From Streptomyces sp. NBC_01707 (GTDB lineage Bacteria > Actinomycetota > Actinomycetes > Streptomycetales > Streptomycetaceae), in NCBI RefSeq assembly GCF_041438805.1, contig NZ_CP109190.1, forward strand, positions 3,782,001 through 3,846,000: DNA of 64,000 bases. Reading direction: 5' to 3'. Below are positions 26,427 through 36,998 of this stretch, piece by piece; positions within the stretch are counted from its first letter, which is position 1, and every line of letters starts with the position of its first letter. Position numbers and translations under genes: made by a program. The notes beneath the pieces are model-generated. The model was not told where the DNA came from and searched no databases. It saw nothing but the letters and a program-made list of their open reading frames with translations.

Positions 26427-26990
26427 GCTCCTGAGCGCCTTAATGTTCCCGGGGCCGTGTTCGCTCTCAGCGATCTCTCTTCCGCCTCGCCGCCACCTGC
26501 GAAAACCCCCTCGCCGCCGCCTGGCGCGGAGGGCCGGCAGGGCCCCACACGGGTGACACGCGCGTGGACGACAGGGGCCCCGACCGAGGACGGGACCATC
26601 AGACGTGAAGGCTCACTGAGCCCGTACCGGCAGCGTGCGACCCCGTGGCACTCCCGGATGACCGATGCGTTCGACACCGCGCAACTGCGCAGCGCCTGCC
26701 TGTACGGCAGCATTCCGCGGGGCACAGCCATTCCCGGCGGCTCCGACCGGGAGCTGCCGCCGGCCCGCGCGCCGGACCGAAGCCGACTGCCGAGTGCGTC
26801 GCGGTGCACGGCCCGAAGGCAGCTCACCCCTGACCGAACCGCCGGCGTCCACGCGCCGGTGCGACAGCGGCGGGCGGGCCACCTGCCCTTCTGTTCCTCG
26901 CGCCCCACCCGGATGCACCGATTCCGGCTCCGCCCGCGCCGTCCGACGAGGATGGTGGGGATCCACCGCCGCCTACCGGAGACCGAGGAC
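26427..26990. other. 564-bp divergent region between lon and the spermidine-synthase-like gene
   Basis: The frame of the downstream gene stays open through most of this stretch (from 26457). Its translation is Arg/Pro rich and lacks any family character, so I read it as non-coding leader and promoter sequence. I see no tRNA, riboswitch or strong hairpin. Confidence 0.45.
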
Positions 26991-27683
26991 ATGCCGACCG
27001 CCGACCGCCACACCGCTCACAGCTCCGTCACACTCGACCGCCGCGAGGGACCGTACGGGGAGGTCGTCCTGCGGGAGCGCGGGGACGACTTCGAGATCAT
27101 CGCCAACGGGTGCTTTCTGATGGACACCGCGGACGGGCGCTCCGAACGGCTGCTGATCGATGCCGCACTCGCCGCGCTGCCCGCCGGGCGGACGGATCCC
27201 GCAGTACTCGTCGGAGGGCTCGGGGTCGGCTTCTCGCTGGCGCATGCCGCTGCCGAGCCGCGCTGGGGGCGGATCGCGGTGGTCGAGCGCGAGCAGGCGA
27301 TCATCGACTGGCACCTGGACGGGCCACTGGCCCGGATCTCCGCCGCGGCACTCGCCGATCCGCGGACGGCGATCCTGGCGACGGACCTCGTCACATATCT
27401 GCGTACGACTACGGACCGTTACGACGCATTGTGCCTGGACATCGACAACGGACCGGACTGGACCGTCACCGAGGACAATGGAAGTCTCTACTCCGCTTCC
27501 GGTCTGGCGGACTGCCGCGAACGGCTCAACCCGGACGGGGTGCTCGCAGTATGGTCCGCGCAGCCGTCCGCCGCCTTCGAACAGGCCCTGAAGAATGCCG
27601 GATTCATTGGAGTAAGGACGGAAGAGGTGCGCGTTGCCCGTGGTGTGCCCGACGTGGTTCATCTCGCACTTCGGGACGGCTGA
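26991..27683 (+). CDS. Spermidine-synthase-like protein
   Basis: This 230-aa protein has the Rossmann fold of spermidine synthase-like aminopropyl/methyl transferases. VLVGGLGVGFSLAHA is the cofactor loop, VVEREQAIIDWH supplies the acidic residue after strand beta-2, and LCLDIDNGPDW follows. The polyamine-site residues are not obviously conserved. It is smaller than true spermidine synthase, so the substrate is uncertain. ATG 26991 follows a GAGG by 3 nt and opens the conserved part. Confidence 0.75.
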   Translation: MPTADRHTAHSSVTLDRREGPYGEVVLRERGDDFEIIANGCFLMDTADGRSERLLIDAALAALPAGRTDPAVLVGGLGVGFSLAHAAAEPRWGRIAVVEREQAIIDWHLDGPLARISAAALADPRTAILATDLVTYLRTTTDRYDALCLDIDNGPDWTVTEDNGSLYSASGLADCRERLNPDGVLAVWSAQPSAAFEQALKNAGFIGVRTEEVRVARGVPDVVHLALRDG

Positions 27684-27703
27684 GGATCCCCGCCGGGCAT
27701 CCG

Positions 27704-27727
27704 TGGCCCCCGGACGCCCGGGGGCCA
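27704..27727 (+). terminator. Stem-loop after the spermidine-synthase-like gene
   Basis: TGGCCCCCGG (27704-27713) pairs with CCGGGGGCCA (27718-27727) over a 4-nt loop, 20 bp past the stop codon. Confidence 0.75.
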
Positions 27728-27918
27728 AGCGCCACAAGACAGACACACCGCCGCCTGCTTGCGGCCAACCCGTTCCCGTGCCGTTACACCCTGCGTAGCC
27801 GGGAGCAGCCTGCTGGCTTTACGCTGCTGAGCGGCAAACGGGATCACCCACGAAATTCACAAGCGAAGACCGTGCGTCCGGGGGAATGACCCCCGCGAGA
27901 ACGGGCAGGGGCGGGGCG

Positions 27919-28656
27919 ATGGAACAGACACACACCACCCACAACGGTGTCGCGGCCACCCCGGGCGCGCAGCGCCGGGTGCTGGTGGTCGAGGACGACG
28001 CGACGATCGTCGACGCCATTTCCGCACGCCTGCGGGCCGAGGGCTTCCTGGTGCAGACCGCGCTCGACGGCCCCGCAGCCGTCGACGCGGCCGAGGCCTG
28101 GCAGCCCGACCTGATGGTGCTCGACATCATGCTTCCGGGCTTCGACGGCCTGGAGGTCTGCCGCCGGGTTCAGGCCGCGCGGCCGGTGCCGGTGCTGATG
28201 CTGACCGCCCGGGACGACGAGACCGACATGCTGGTCGGCCTCGGTGTCGGCGCCGACGACTACATGACCAAGCCGTTCTCCATGCGTGAACTGGCGGCCC
28301 GGGTGCATGTCCTGCTCCGCCGGGTCGAGCGCGCGGCGCTGGCCGCGGTGACGCCGCGCAGCGGCATCCTGCGCCTCGGCGAGCTGGAGATCGATCACGC
28401 CCAGCGCCGGGTCCGGGTCCGCGCGGAGGACGTCCACCTGACGCCGACCGAGTTCGACCTGCTGGTCTGCCTGGCCAACACGCCGCGCGCGGTGCTCTCC
28501 CGGGAGCAGCTGCTCGCGGAGGTCTGGGACTGGGCGGACGCCTCCGGCACCCGTACCGTCGACAGCCACATCAAGGCGCTGCGCCGGAAGATCGGCGCGG
28601 AGCGGATCCGTACCGTGCACGGTGTCGGCTACGCCCTGGAGACCCCGGCGCCATGA
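27919..28656 (+). CDS. OmpR/PhoB-family response regulator
   Basis: This 245-aa regulator has a receiver domain (about 22-135) with acidic pocket VVEDD, phospho-acceptor Asp in MVLDIMLPG, and the conserved Lys in MTKPF. A C-terminal winged helix follows (LTPTEFDLLVCLA; SREQLLAEVW; RTVDSHIKALRRKI). ATG 27919 is preferred over the upstream in-frame start at 27886. Its stop overlaps the kinase start as ATGA, so the pair is translationally coupled. Confidence 0.95.
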   Translation: MEQTHTTHNGVAATPGAQRRVLVVEDDATIVDAISARLRAEGFLVQTALDGPAAVDAAEAWQPDLMVLDIMLPGFDGLEVCRRVQAARPVPVLMLTARDDETDMLVGLGVGADDYMTKPFSMRELAARVHVLLRRVERAALAAVTPRSGILRLGELEIDHAQRRVRVRAEDVHLTPTEFDLLVCLANTPRAVLSREQLLAEVWDWADASGTRTVDSHIKALRRKIGAERIRTVHGVGYALETPAP

Positions 28657-29729
28657 CCCGGCCCGGCTCCGGACTGCGCCCCTTCTCGATCAAGGCAAAG
28701 CTGGGCACGCTGGTCGTGGTCTCGGTGTTCATCACCACCGGGCTGCTGATGGTGGCGGTGCGCACCAGGACCGAGCTGCGGTTCATCACGGTCTTCTCGG
28801 TGATCGCGACGCTGTTGATCACCCAGTTCGTGGCCCACGGGCTGACGGCGCCGCTGGACGAGATGACGAGAGTCGCCCGGTCGATCTCGCACGGCGACTA
28901 CACCCGACGGGTGCGGGGCGCGGACCGGCGGGACGAGCTCGGTGATCTGGCCCAGACGATCAACCTCATGGCGGACGATCTGGAGGCCGTGGACCTGCAC
29001 CGCAAGGAGCTGGTGGCCAATGTCTCGCATGAGCTGCGCACTCCCATCGCGGCGCTGAGAGCCGTCCTGGAGAACGTCGTGGACGGGGTCTCCGCCGCTG
29101 ATCCGGAGACCATGCGCACGGCGCTGAAACAGACGGAGCGGCTCGGCAGGCTGGTGGAGACGCTGCTGGACCTGTCCCGGCTGGACAACGGGGTGGTCAC
29201 CCTCAAGGCCCGCCGTTTCGAGGTGTGGCCGTATCTCTCGGGCGTGCTCAAGGAAGCGAACCTCGCCGCCTCGCACCGCCGGCTGTCCTCCGGTTCCGGG
29301 AACCACACCCGCACGGACGTCCATCTGCACCTGGACGTGTCGCCGCCCGAGCTGACCGCGCACGCGGACGCGGAGCGGCTCCACCAGGTGGTGGCCAATC
29401 TCATCGACAACGCGGTCAAGCACAGCCCGCCGCACGGCCGGGTCACGGTGCGGGCACGGCGCGGCGCACTGCCGGAGTCGCTGGATCTCGAGGTCCTGGA
29501 CGAGGGTCCGGGCATTCCGGAGTCCGAGCGGCACCGGGTCTTCGAGCGCTTCAACCGCGGCAAGGTGGCGTCCCCGCACGGTCCGGGCAGTGACGGCGGT
29601 ACGGGCCTGGGCCTGGCGATCGCCCGTTGGGCCGTGGATCTGCACGGCGGTCGCATCGGGGTGGCCGAATCGGCTCGCGGATGCCGGATCCAGGTCACCC
29701 TTCCGGGGACCTCTCAACCGCGCAGTTGA
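28653..29729 (+). CDS. Two-component sensor histidine kinase
   Basis: This 358-aa membrane kinase has two transmembrane helices with almost no loop (about 17-36 and 43-62). It therefore senses within or near the membrane or via partners. HAMP follows, then HisKA with phospho-acceptor His in NVSHELRTPI. The HATPase has N box NLIDNAVKHSP and G boxes DEGPGIP and GTGLGLAIA. It is the partner of the upstream response regulator. The signal is unknown. Confidence 0.95.
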   Translation: MTRPGSGLRPFSIKAKLGTLVVVSVFITTGLLMVAVRTRTELRFITVFSVIATLLITQFVAHGLTAPLDEMTRVARSISHGDYTRRVRGADRRDELGDLAQTINLMADDLEAVDLHRKELVANVSHELRTPIAALRAVLENVVDGVSAADPETMRTALKQTERLGRLVETLLDLSRLDNGVVTLKARRFEVWPYLSGVLKEANLAASHRRLSSGSGNHTRTDVHLHLDVSPPELTAHADAERLHQVVANLIDNAVKHSPPHGRVTVRARRGALPESLDLEVLDEGPGIPESERHRVFERFNRGKVASPHGPGSDGGTGLGLAIARWAVDLHGGRIGVAESARGCRIQVTLPGTSQPRS

Positions 29730-29937
29730 CGCGGGACCCGAACCGGAAGGGCACGTTCTACGCATCGCCCCACGAGGGGATATGGTCCACGTGGCCGTAG
29801 CCACGGCCGCGCGTACCCGGAGTGAAGCGGAACCACGCTTGTTTCCCGCCATTTCCAGCGCCGAAACCCGCTCTTTGATGTGACTTGCACGACGAAGGCC
29901 GGCCCGGTCTGCATGGAACGGTCAAGGAGGCGTAGCC

Positions 29938-32900
29938 TTGATTTCCGCTGTCCATCACCTTGTGAAGCGGAAGAGGGCGGTTGCCGCCGTGTCGTCTCAG
30001 TCCCCCAGTAACTCGAGCATCTCGACCGACCAAGCCAGCCCGGGTGCAAACCCGGCTGCCGCTTTCGGCCCCAATGAGTGGCTCGTCGACGAGATCTACC
30101 AGCAGTACCTCCAGGATCCCAATTCGGTCGATCGCGCCTGGTGGGACTTCTTCGCCGACTACAAGCCGGGTACGTCCGGCACGGCGGACAAGCCCGTTCC
30201 CGGCGCCGCAGCCGCGGGGGCTGCGGTAACTCCGGCCCCGGCTGCCACCGCACCGGCGCAGACCGACCACGCCGCTCCTGCGCAGCCCGTGGCCCAGGCT
30301 CCGGCTCCGGCCGCCGCACCCGCCGCCCCGGCGGCTCCCGCGGTCGCCGCACCCGCTGCCCCGGCCGCTCCGGCGAAGGCCGCGCCCGCGGCACCCGCCG
30401 CACCGGCCGCGAAGGCCCCCGCCAAGGCGGCCCCGGCCACCACGGCGGCCGAGGGCCCCGAGTACGTGACGCTGCGCGGTCCGTCCGCCGCCGTTGCGAA
30501 GAACATGAACGCCTCGCTGGAGCTGCCGACGGCCACGTCCGTCCGCGCCGTTCCGGTGAAGCTGCTCTTCGACAACCGCATCGTCATCAACAACCACCTC
30601 AAGCGCGCCCGCGGCGGGAAGATCTCCTTCACGCACCTCATCGGGTACGCGATGGTGCAGGCCCTCAAGGCCATGCCGTCGATGAACTACTCCTTCGCGG
30701 AGAAGGACGGCAAGCCGACGCTGGTCAAGCCGGAGCACGTCAACCTCGGTCTGGCCATCGACCTGGTGAAGCCGAACGGCGACCGTCAGCTGGTCGTCGC
30801 GGCCATCAAGAAGGCCGAGACGCTCAACTTCTTCGAGTTCTGGCAGGCGTACGAGGACATCGTCCGCCGCGCCCGCATCGGCAAGCTCGGCATGGACGAC
30901 TTCACCGGAGTCACCGCCTCGCTGACCAACCCCGGCGGCATCGGCACCGTCCACTCGGTGCCCCGCCTGATGCCCGGTCAGGGCCTCATCATGGGTGTCG
31001 GCGCGATGGACTACCCGGCGGAGTTCCAGGGAACCTCCCAGGACACCCTGAACAAGCTGGGCATCTCGAAGGTCATGACCCTGACCTCGACGTACGACCA
31101 CCGGGTCATCCAGGGCGCCGCCTCCGGCGAGTTCCTGCGGATCCTGGCCCAGCTGCTGCTCGGCGAGAACGAGTTCTACGACGAGATCTTCAAGGCCCTG
31201 CGCATCCCCTACGAGCCGGTCCGCTGGCTCAAGGACATCGACGCCTCGCACGACGACGACGTCACCAAGGCCGCGCGGGTCTTCGAGCTGATCCACTCCT
31301 ACCGGGTCCGCGGTCACGTCATGGCCGACACCGACCCCCTGGAGTACCGCCAGCGCAAGCACCCCGACCTGGACATCACCGAGCACGGCCTCACCCTGTG
31401 GGACCTGGAGCGGGACTTCGCGGTCGGCGGTTTCGCCGGCAAGACGATGATGAAGCTCCGCGACATCCTCGGTGTGCTGCGTGAGTCGTACTGCCGCACC
31501 ACCGGCATCGAGTTCATGCACATCCAGGACCCGAAGCAGCGCAAGTGGCTCCAGGACCGGGTGGAGCGTCCGCGCCCGAAGCCGGAGCGCGAGGAGCAGC
31601 TGCGGATCCTGCGCCGCCTCAACGCCGCCGAGGCGTTCGAGACGTTCCTGCAGACCAAGTACGTCGGCCAGAAGCGGTTCTCGCTGGAGGGCGGCGAGTC
31701 CGTCATCCCGCTGCTCGACGCCGTCATCGACTCCGCCGCCGAGGCCCGCCTCGACGAGGTCGTCATCGGCATGGCCCACCGCGGCCGGCTGAACGTCCTG
31801 GCGAACATCGTCGGCAAGTCGTACGCGCAGATCTTCCGGGAGTTCGAGGGCAATCTCGACCCGCGGTCGATGCACGGCTCCGGCGACGTGAAGTACCACC
31901 TGGGCGCCGAGGGCACCTTCACCGGTCTGGACGGCGAGCAGATCAAGGTCTCGCTGGCCGCCAACCCCTCGCACCTGGAGGCGGTCGACCCGGTCCTGGA
32001 GGGCATCGCCCGCGCCAAGCAGGACATCATCAACAAGGGCGGCACCGACTTCACGGTCCTGCCCGTCGCGCTCCACGGCGACGCGGCCTTCGCGGGCCAG
32101 GGCGTCGTCGCCGAGACGCTCAACATGTCGCAGCTGCGCGGCTACCGCACCGGCGGCACCGTGCACGTGGTGATCAACAACCAGGTCGGCTTCACCGCCG
32201 CCCCGGAGTCGTCGCGTTCCTCCATGTACGCCACCGACGTGGCACGCATGATCGAGGCGCCGATCATCCACGTCAACGGTGACGACCCCGAGGCCGTCGT
32301 CCGGGTGGCCCGTCTCGCCTTCGAGTTCCGCCAGGCGTTCAACAAGGACGTCGTGATCGACCTCATCTGCTACCGCCGCCGCGGTCACAACGAGGGCGAC
32401 AACCCGGAGTTCACCAACCCGCAGATGTACACCCTGATCGACAAGAAGCGCTCGGTGCGCAAGCTGTACACCGAGTCGCTCATCGGTCGCGGCGACATCA
32501 CGCTGGAAGAGGCCGAGCAGGCGCTCCAGGACTTCCAGGGCCAGCTGGAGAAGGTCTTCGCGGAGGTCCGGGAAGCCACCTCGCACCCGGCTCAGACCCA
32601 TGTCCCGGACGCACAGGCCGAGTTCCCGGTCGCCGTCACCACCGCGGTCTCCCAGGAGGTCGTGAAGCGGATCGCCGAGTCCCAGGTCAACATCCCGGAG
32701 CGGATCACGGTCCACCCGCGCCTGATGCCGCAGATGCAGCGTCGTGCCGCCTCGGTGGAGAACGGCACGATCGACTGGGGCATGGGCGAGACCCTGGCCA
32801 TCGGTTCGCTGCTGATGGAGGGCACCCCGGTCCGGCTCGCCGGCCAGGACACCCGCCGCGGCACCTTCGGTCAGCGTCACGCGGTCCTCGTCGACCAGGT

Positions 32901-33819
32901 GACCGGCGAGGACTACACCCCGCTGCTCTACCTCGCCGACGACCAGGCCCGTTACAACGTCTACGACTCGCTGCTCTCCGAGTACGCGGCGATGGGCTTC
33001 GAGTACGGCTACTCGCTGGCCCGCCCGGAGTCGCTGGTCATCTGGGAGGCCCAGTTCGGTGACTTCGTCAACGGCGCGCAGACCGTCGTCGACGAGTTCA
33101 TCTCCTCGGCCGAGCAGAAGTGGGGCCAGACCTCCGGCGTCACGCTGCTCCTGCCGCACGGCTACGAGGGCCAGGGCCCGGACCACTCGTCCGCCCGCCC
33201 GGAGCGCTTCCTCCAGATGTGCGCGCAGGACAACATGACGGTCGCCATGCCGACCCTCCCGTCGAACTACTTCCACCTCCTGCGGTGGCAGGTGCACAAC
33301 CCGCACCACAAGCCGCTGATCGTCTTCACCCCGAAGTCGATGCTCCGTCTCAAGGCGGCGGCGTCGAAGGCGGAGGAGTTCACCACCGGCGGCTTCCGCC
33401 CGGTGATCGGCGACGACTCGGTCGACCCGAACGCGGTTCGCAAGGTCGTCTTCTGCGCCGGCAAGGTCTACTACGACCTGGAGGCCGAGCGCGAGAAGCG
33501 CGGTGTCACGGACACGGCGATCATCCGTCTGGAGCGCCTGTACCCGCTGCCGGGTGCCGAGCTCCAGGCCGAGATCGCCAAGTACCCGAACGCCGAGAAG
33601 TACCTGTGGGCCCAGGAGGAGCCGGCCAACCAGGGCGCCTGGCCGTTCATCGCCCTGAACCTGATCGACCACCTGGACCTGGCCGTCGGCGCCGACGTCC
33701 CGCACGGTGAGCGCCTGCGCCGCATCTCGCGGCCGCACGGCTCCTCCCCGGCGGTCGGCTCGGCCAAGCGGCACCAGGCGGAGCAGGCTCAGCTGGTCGC
33801 CGAGGTCTTCGAGGCCTGA
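29938..33819 (+). CDS. kgd: Multifunctional 2-oxoglutarate dehydrogenase E1-E2 / decarboxylase
   Basis: This 1293-aa actinobacterial fusion enzyme is the TCA-cycle entry for 2-oxoglutarate. A short E1 N-terminal segment (about 45-82, [14 protein letters not shown]) is followed by an Ala/Pro linker (about 84-170). An E2 succinyltransferase core has active-site His388 in [10 protein letters not shown]. The thiamine-diphosphate E1 domain runs from GD at 714-715 to NN at 747-748. The lipoyl domain is absent, so lipoyl groups come from another E2. The TTG start is supported by AAGGAGG 8 nt upstream; a GTG at MSSQSPS is the usual alternative. In relatives its E1 is inhibited by the FHA protein OdhI/GarA. 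Confidence 0.96.
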   Translation: MISAVHHLVKRKRAVAAVSSQSPSNSSISTDQASPGANPAAAFGPNEWLVDEIYQQYLQDPNSVDRAWWDFFADYKPGTSGTADKPVPGAAAAGAAVTPAPAATAPAQTDHAAPAQPVAQAPAPAAAPAAPAAPAVAAPAAPAAPAKAAPAAPAAPAAKAPAKAAPATTAAEGPEYVTLRGPSAAVAKNMNASLELPTATSVRAVPVKLLFDNRIVINNHLKRARGGKISFTHLIGYAMVQALKAMPSMNYSFAEKDGKPTLVKPEHVNLGLAIDLVKPNGDRQLVVAAIKKAETLNFFEFWQAYEDIVRRARIGKLGMDDFTGVTASLTNPGGIGTVHSVPRLMPGQGLIMGVGAMDYPAEFQGTSQDTLNKLGISKVMTLTSTYDHRVIQGAASGEFLRILAQLLLGENEFYDEIFKALRIPYEPVRWLKDIDASHDDDVTKAARVFELIHSYRVRGHVMADTDPLEYRQRKHPDLDITEHGLTLWDLERDFAVGGFAGKTMMKLRDILGVLRESYCRTTGIEFMHIQDPKQRKWLQDRVERPRPKPEREEQLRILRRLNAAEAFETFLQTKYVGQKRFSLEGGESVIPLLDAVIDSAAEARLDEVVIGMAHRGRLNVLANIVGKSYAQIFREFEGNLDPRSMHGSGDVKYHLGAEGTFTGLDGEQIKVSLAANPSHLEAVDPVLEGIARAKQDIINKGGTDFTVLPVALHGDAAFAGQGVVAETLNMSQLRGYRTGGTVHVVINNQVGFTAAPESSRSSMYATDVARMIEAPIIHVNGDDPEAVVRVARLAFEFRQAFNKDVVIDLICYRRRGHNEGDNPEFTNPQMYTLIDKKRSVRKLYTESLIGRGDITLEEAEQALQDFQGQLEKVFAEVREATSHPAQTHVPDAQAEFPVAVTTAVSQEVVKRIAESQVNIPERITVHPRLMPQMQRRAASVENGTIDWGMGETLAIGSLLMEGTPVRLAGQDTRRGTFGQRHAVLVDQVTGEDYTPLLYLADDQARYNVYDSLLSEYAAMGFEYGYSLARPESLVIWEAQFGDFVNGAQTVVDEFISSAEQKWGQTSGVTLLLPHGYEGQGPDHSSARPERFLQMCAQDNMTVAMPTLPSNYFHLLRWQVHNPHHKPLIVFTPKSMLRLKAAASKAEEFTTGGFRPVIGDDSVDPNAVRKVVFCAGKVYYDLEAEREKRGVTDTAIIRLERLYPLPGAELQAEIAKYPNAEKYLWAQEEPANQGAWPFIALNLIDHLDLAVGADVPHGERLRRISRPHGSSPAVGSAKRHQAEQAQLVAEVFEA

Positions 33820-33835
33820 TCAGCGACTGTACGAA

Positions 33836-33881
33836 CCGGAGGGCCCGGCCCCGCGAGTGATCGCGGGGCCGGGCCCTCCGG
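33836..33881. terminator. Very strong bidirectional terminator between kgd and the Fxs island
   Basis: A 21-bp perfect stem (33836-33856 with 33861-33881) with a GTGA loop lies between the convergent stops of kgd and the TIR/NB-ARC/TPR gene. Confidence 0.92.
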
Positions 33882-33914
33882 CGTGTGCGGGGTGCGGCGG
33901 TCTCCGGCAGGACG

Positions 33915-36908
33915 TCAGATCAGCTGCGGCTCGAAATCCCAGAAGGGCCGGTTGCGCGAACGCGCCGAGACCGTGTGCACGTGCTGCGCACCCAGCGTCG
34001 AGACCAGGTCACCCAGCGCTTCGCTCTCCACCTTGTCGGCCCGGCGCCGGTCCCGGGTGCCGCGCAGATCCGCCGCGTACGCGATCCGGGCGGACAGGCT
34101 GAGCGGATGCGTGCGGCCGAGTGCCTCGGCGGCACGTGCGATGACCGATTCCGTCAAGGACGCCGCGGACTCCGGCTCACCCACGAGGTTGCGCAGCGCC
34201 GAGGCGTTGATGGCGACGCCGAGGGTCCACGGGTGGTTCTCACCGACGGCGCGCGTCATGTCCACGAGCGCGTTCTCGCCCAGGACGTGCGCCTGTTCGC
34301 GCTCTCCGACGTTGCGCAGAATCAGGGCATGGTTGGAGCGGACCCCCGCTACGTACGGGTGGTTCTCGCCGAGCATCCGTACGTACCCGTCGACGACGCG
34401 TTCGCTTATCGCCCTCGCCTGGTCGATGTCCGCGTGCTCGCGGGCGAAGCAGCTCTGTCCGGCCGCGAACATCATGGTGAGGGGGTCGTCCTCGCCGAGC
34501 ACCCGTTCGCTGCGCTCGAGTACGCGGGTGAAGAGGGACGCCGCTGCGGCCCGGTCGCCACCTCGGTAGAGACACAGGGCCAGATTGTGTTCGGACAGGA
34601 GCGTCTGCGGGTTGTCCTGGCCCAGGACGATGTGGTGCATGCGGGTGCTGCGTGTCTGGAGGGACTCGGCCTCGGCGTACCGGCCCAGGAGTCGCAGATC
34701 GGTCGAGTAGTTGATCTCGGAGCTCAGCGTCCAGCCGTGGCGGTGGCCCAGGCGGTCCCGGTGCTTGTCCAGGGTGCGCCGGTTGAGCTCCCGCGATTCC
34801 TCGTAACGGCCGAGCAGACGGAGCGAAATGGCCAGGTTGTTCTGGGCGGTGATGGTGCGGGAGTCGTCGCCGAGGATTTCGCGGTAGGAGTTCAGCAGCC
34901 GCTGGGACATCTCCAGGGCGTCCTCGTACCTGCCGAGTCCTCGGAGGTCCGCGGCAAGGCCGTTGCAGGCCCGGAGGAATTCCAGGTCCCTCTCGCCCCG
35001 CTCCGTGCGCAGATGGTCCACCGCGGCCTGCTCCATGGCTGCGGTCTCCGCGTAGTTGCCCACGGACCGCAGCAGGTTGGCGTAGTTGTAGCTGAGGTCC
35101 CAGATCCGCGGGTGGGTCTCGCCGAGCAACTCCTTCCAGGCGGTCATGGCCCGGCCCGCAAGCTTGATACCCGCCCGGTACTCCCCGGAGAAGTACATGT
35201 AGCGCAGGCAGTTGAGCACCAGGGTGTGCACGGCAGGATCGGTGCTGCGCAGGACATCGGCCCATTTGAGGTGGGGTGTGATCTCGGCGTAGGCGGGCCA
35301 CTGCCGGGAGTCGATGGGCCGGCCGGGGTCCGCCGCCGTGAGGGCGCGCCGTACGACGCCGGCGAACTCCTCCCGGTCCCGCTCCGGCATGTCCTTGCCG
35401 ATGATCTGGTGCACCATGCGGTGCAGGTAGACGGATTCCCCTGCGATGGACACCTCGTCGTCGGAGGACTCGTGGGACTCGAGCCGGACCACGGAGTACT
35501 GGCGGAGCTGGCTGATGGCACGGTTCCACAGCAGCGGGTCGTTCATCAGCCCGGCCAGTTGCTCGGGCAGATCGCCGGCGGGCATGTCCTTCAGCAGCCG
35601 CACCGGAATCGAACCGGGTGCGAAGAAGCTGCACAGGCGCAGCAGGTCGACGGACTCGGGGACGGTCTCCCTGAGCTTGTTCAGCAGTATCGACCATGCG
35701 GTCTGGAAGGCCAGCGGGAAGTCCGCGGACACCTTGACCACGTCCTGGTCGATGCCCCCGGCCAGGAGTTCGATGTACTCCTCGACCGACATGTCGGAGT
35801 CGTTGAGCCAGCCCGCCGTCTGGTCGAGCAGGAGGGGCAGATCCTCCAGGGCTTCGGCGAGCCGGTCCGCGTCGGAAGGGGTCAGCCGGGGCGCACGGCG
35901 GCGGATGAACGAGACCGACTCGTCCCTGCTGTAGACCGGGACCTCGACGAGATTGCTGTTGTGCTCACCCCACTCGGGGTTGCGCGAGGTGATCAGCACA
36001 TGGCCGGGGCCGGTCGGCACCAGGTCCCAGATGTGCTCGGGCTCGTCGGCGCCGTCCAGGACGAGAAGCCAGTGGGAATACGGATCGCCGCGCCGCAGGG
36101 AGTCGCGGACCGCCCGGAGCCGTTCGCCGTACTCGGCACCGGTGGGCAGACCGAGTTCGGGGGCGAGTTCGGCGAGTTTCTGGCGATACAGGGCTCGGCG
36201 GTCGGCCGGTACCCACCAGACCACGTCGTACTCGGACCCGAACCGGTAGACGTACTCGGCGGCCAGCTGCGTCTTCCCCACGCCGGACATCCCGTGGAAC
36301 GTGATGACGCCGGCACCGCGTCCGGCTCCCTGGAACGCGTGATACGTGTCGCCCAACAAGCGCTCGCGTCCGGTGAAGCGTGTGTTGCGACGGGGAACTC
36401 CGCCCCAGACCTCGGGGGTGTCCGCCGGGAAGCGCGGCCCGGGCCTGGTGTCCGCCTGGTCTGGCAGTGGGTCCGTGGGCAGGGAGAGGCTGACCAGCAT
36501 GCGGCGTTCGGCCTCGGCGGCGCCGACGTTGGTGAGATCGGCGGCTCCGAAGACGGAGGTGGCGGCAGGCAGCGCGGACGTGGTGAGCGAGACCGCGGCG
36601 AAGCGCTCGCGGTCGAGTGCGACGACATTCCGCAGCGCCCTGTTCCACTCGTCATGGCTCCGAGGGCCGAGCTGGAAGTACCACTCGCTGAGGACGACGA
36701 GGATGCGCCCCGGAGCAAGCATCAGATCCTGGAGCGATTCCTCCAGCGTGGCATCGTCCTGCGGATCCCAGCGCTGGTAGACGACATGCACTCCGCGCCG
36801 TTCGAGACGGTCCCCGATCCAGGCTGCCCAGGCTCGGTTGAATCCGGCGAAACTGATCGTGACGGATTGCGTCCCCGATGCTTCAACTTGCTTACCTGCT
36901 AGGGGCAT
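33915..36908 (-). CDS. FxSxx-COOH system TIR-like/NB-ARC/TPR protein (FxsT type)
   Basis: This 997-aa STAND-type protein has a TIR-like N-terminal domain (about 14-110; VTISFAGFNRAWAAWIGDRL, then ILVVLSEWY and SHDEWNRAL). A linker leads to an NB-ARC ATPase (about 178-450) with Walker A GMSGVGKTQ at 206-214 and Walker B HWLLVLDGADE. About ten TPR units (about 590-960) follow, with typical NLAxxLRxLGRYEEA repeats. It matches the TPR protein that accompanies FxSxx-COOH peptides. Such proteins sense a ligand through the TPRs and oligomerise; the TIR may hydrolyse NAD, which is inference. It is the last gene of the island. A GGGAG lies 8 nt upstream, in an A/T-richer leader. Confidence 0.88.
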   Translation of the reverse strand: MPLAGKQVEASGTQSVTISFAGFNRAWAAWIGDRLERRGVHVVYQRWDPQDDATLEESLQDLMLAPGRILVVLSEWYFQLGPRSHDEWNRALRNVVALDRERFAAVSLTTSALPAATSVFGAADLTNVGAAEAERRMLVSLSLPTDPLPDQADTRPGPRFPADTPEVWGGVPRRNTRFTGRERLLGDTYHAFQGAGRGAGVITFHGMSGVGKTQLAAEYVYRFGSEYDVVWWVPADRRALYRQKLAELAPELGLPTGAEYGERLRAVRDSLRRGDPYSHWLLVLDGADEPEHIWDLVPTGPGHVLITSRNPEWGEHNSNLVEVPVYSRDESVSFIRRRAPRLTPSDADRLAEALEDLPLLLDQTAGWLNDSDMSVEEYIELLAGGIDQDVVKVSADFPLAFQTAWSILLNKLRETVPESVDLLRLCSFFAPGSIPVRLLKDMPAGDLPEQLAGLMNDPLLWNRAISQLRQYSVVRLESHESSDDEVSIAGESVYLHRMVHQIIGKDMPERDREEFAGVVRRALTAADPGRPIDSRQWPAYAEITPHLKWADVLRSTDPAVHTLVLNCLRYMYFSGEYRAGIKLAGRAMTAWKELLGETHPRIWDLSYNYANLLRSVGNYAETAAMEQAAVDHLRTERGERDLEFLRACNGLAADLRGLGRYEDALEMSQRLLNSYREILGDDSRTITAQNNLAISLRLLGRYEESRELNRRTLDKHRDRLGHRHGWTLSSEINYSTDLRLLGRYAEAESLQTRSTRMHHIVLGQDNPQTLLSEHNLALCLYRGGDRAAAASLFTRVLERSERVLGEDDPLTMMFAAGQSCFAREHADIDQARAISERVVDGYVRMLGENHPYVAGVRSNHALILRNVGEREQAHVLGENALVDMTRAVGENHPWTLGVAINASALRNLVGEPESAASLTESVIARAAEALGRTHPLSLSARIAYAADLRGTRDRRRADKVESEALGDLVSTLGAQHVHTVSARSRNRPFWDFEPQLI

Positions 36909-36998
36909 TCAGCCGTCTCCCTGCATCATTACAAGCCCTACTAACTTATCATCAGGAAAGGTCGGTGACGGTGAATCACTGCCACGCGGGCGCCGCCG

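Noticed and set aside
26457..26990. N-terminal extension of the spermidine-synthase-like protein
   Set aside because: The extra 178 codons are Arg/Pro rich and not homologous to the family; a better start lies at 26991.
29758..33774. 1338-codon open frame antisense to kgd
   Set aside because: A GC-rich shadow of kgd: the product is Val/Arg/Asp/His rich, has no domain, and mirrors the codon bias of the true gene.
33885..36902. 1005-codon open frame antisense to the TIR/NB-ARC/TPR gene
   Set aside because: No family character; the opposite strand carries intact Walker and TPR motifs.
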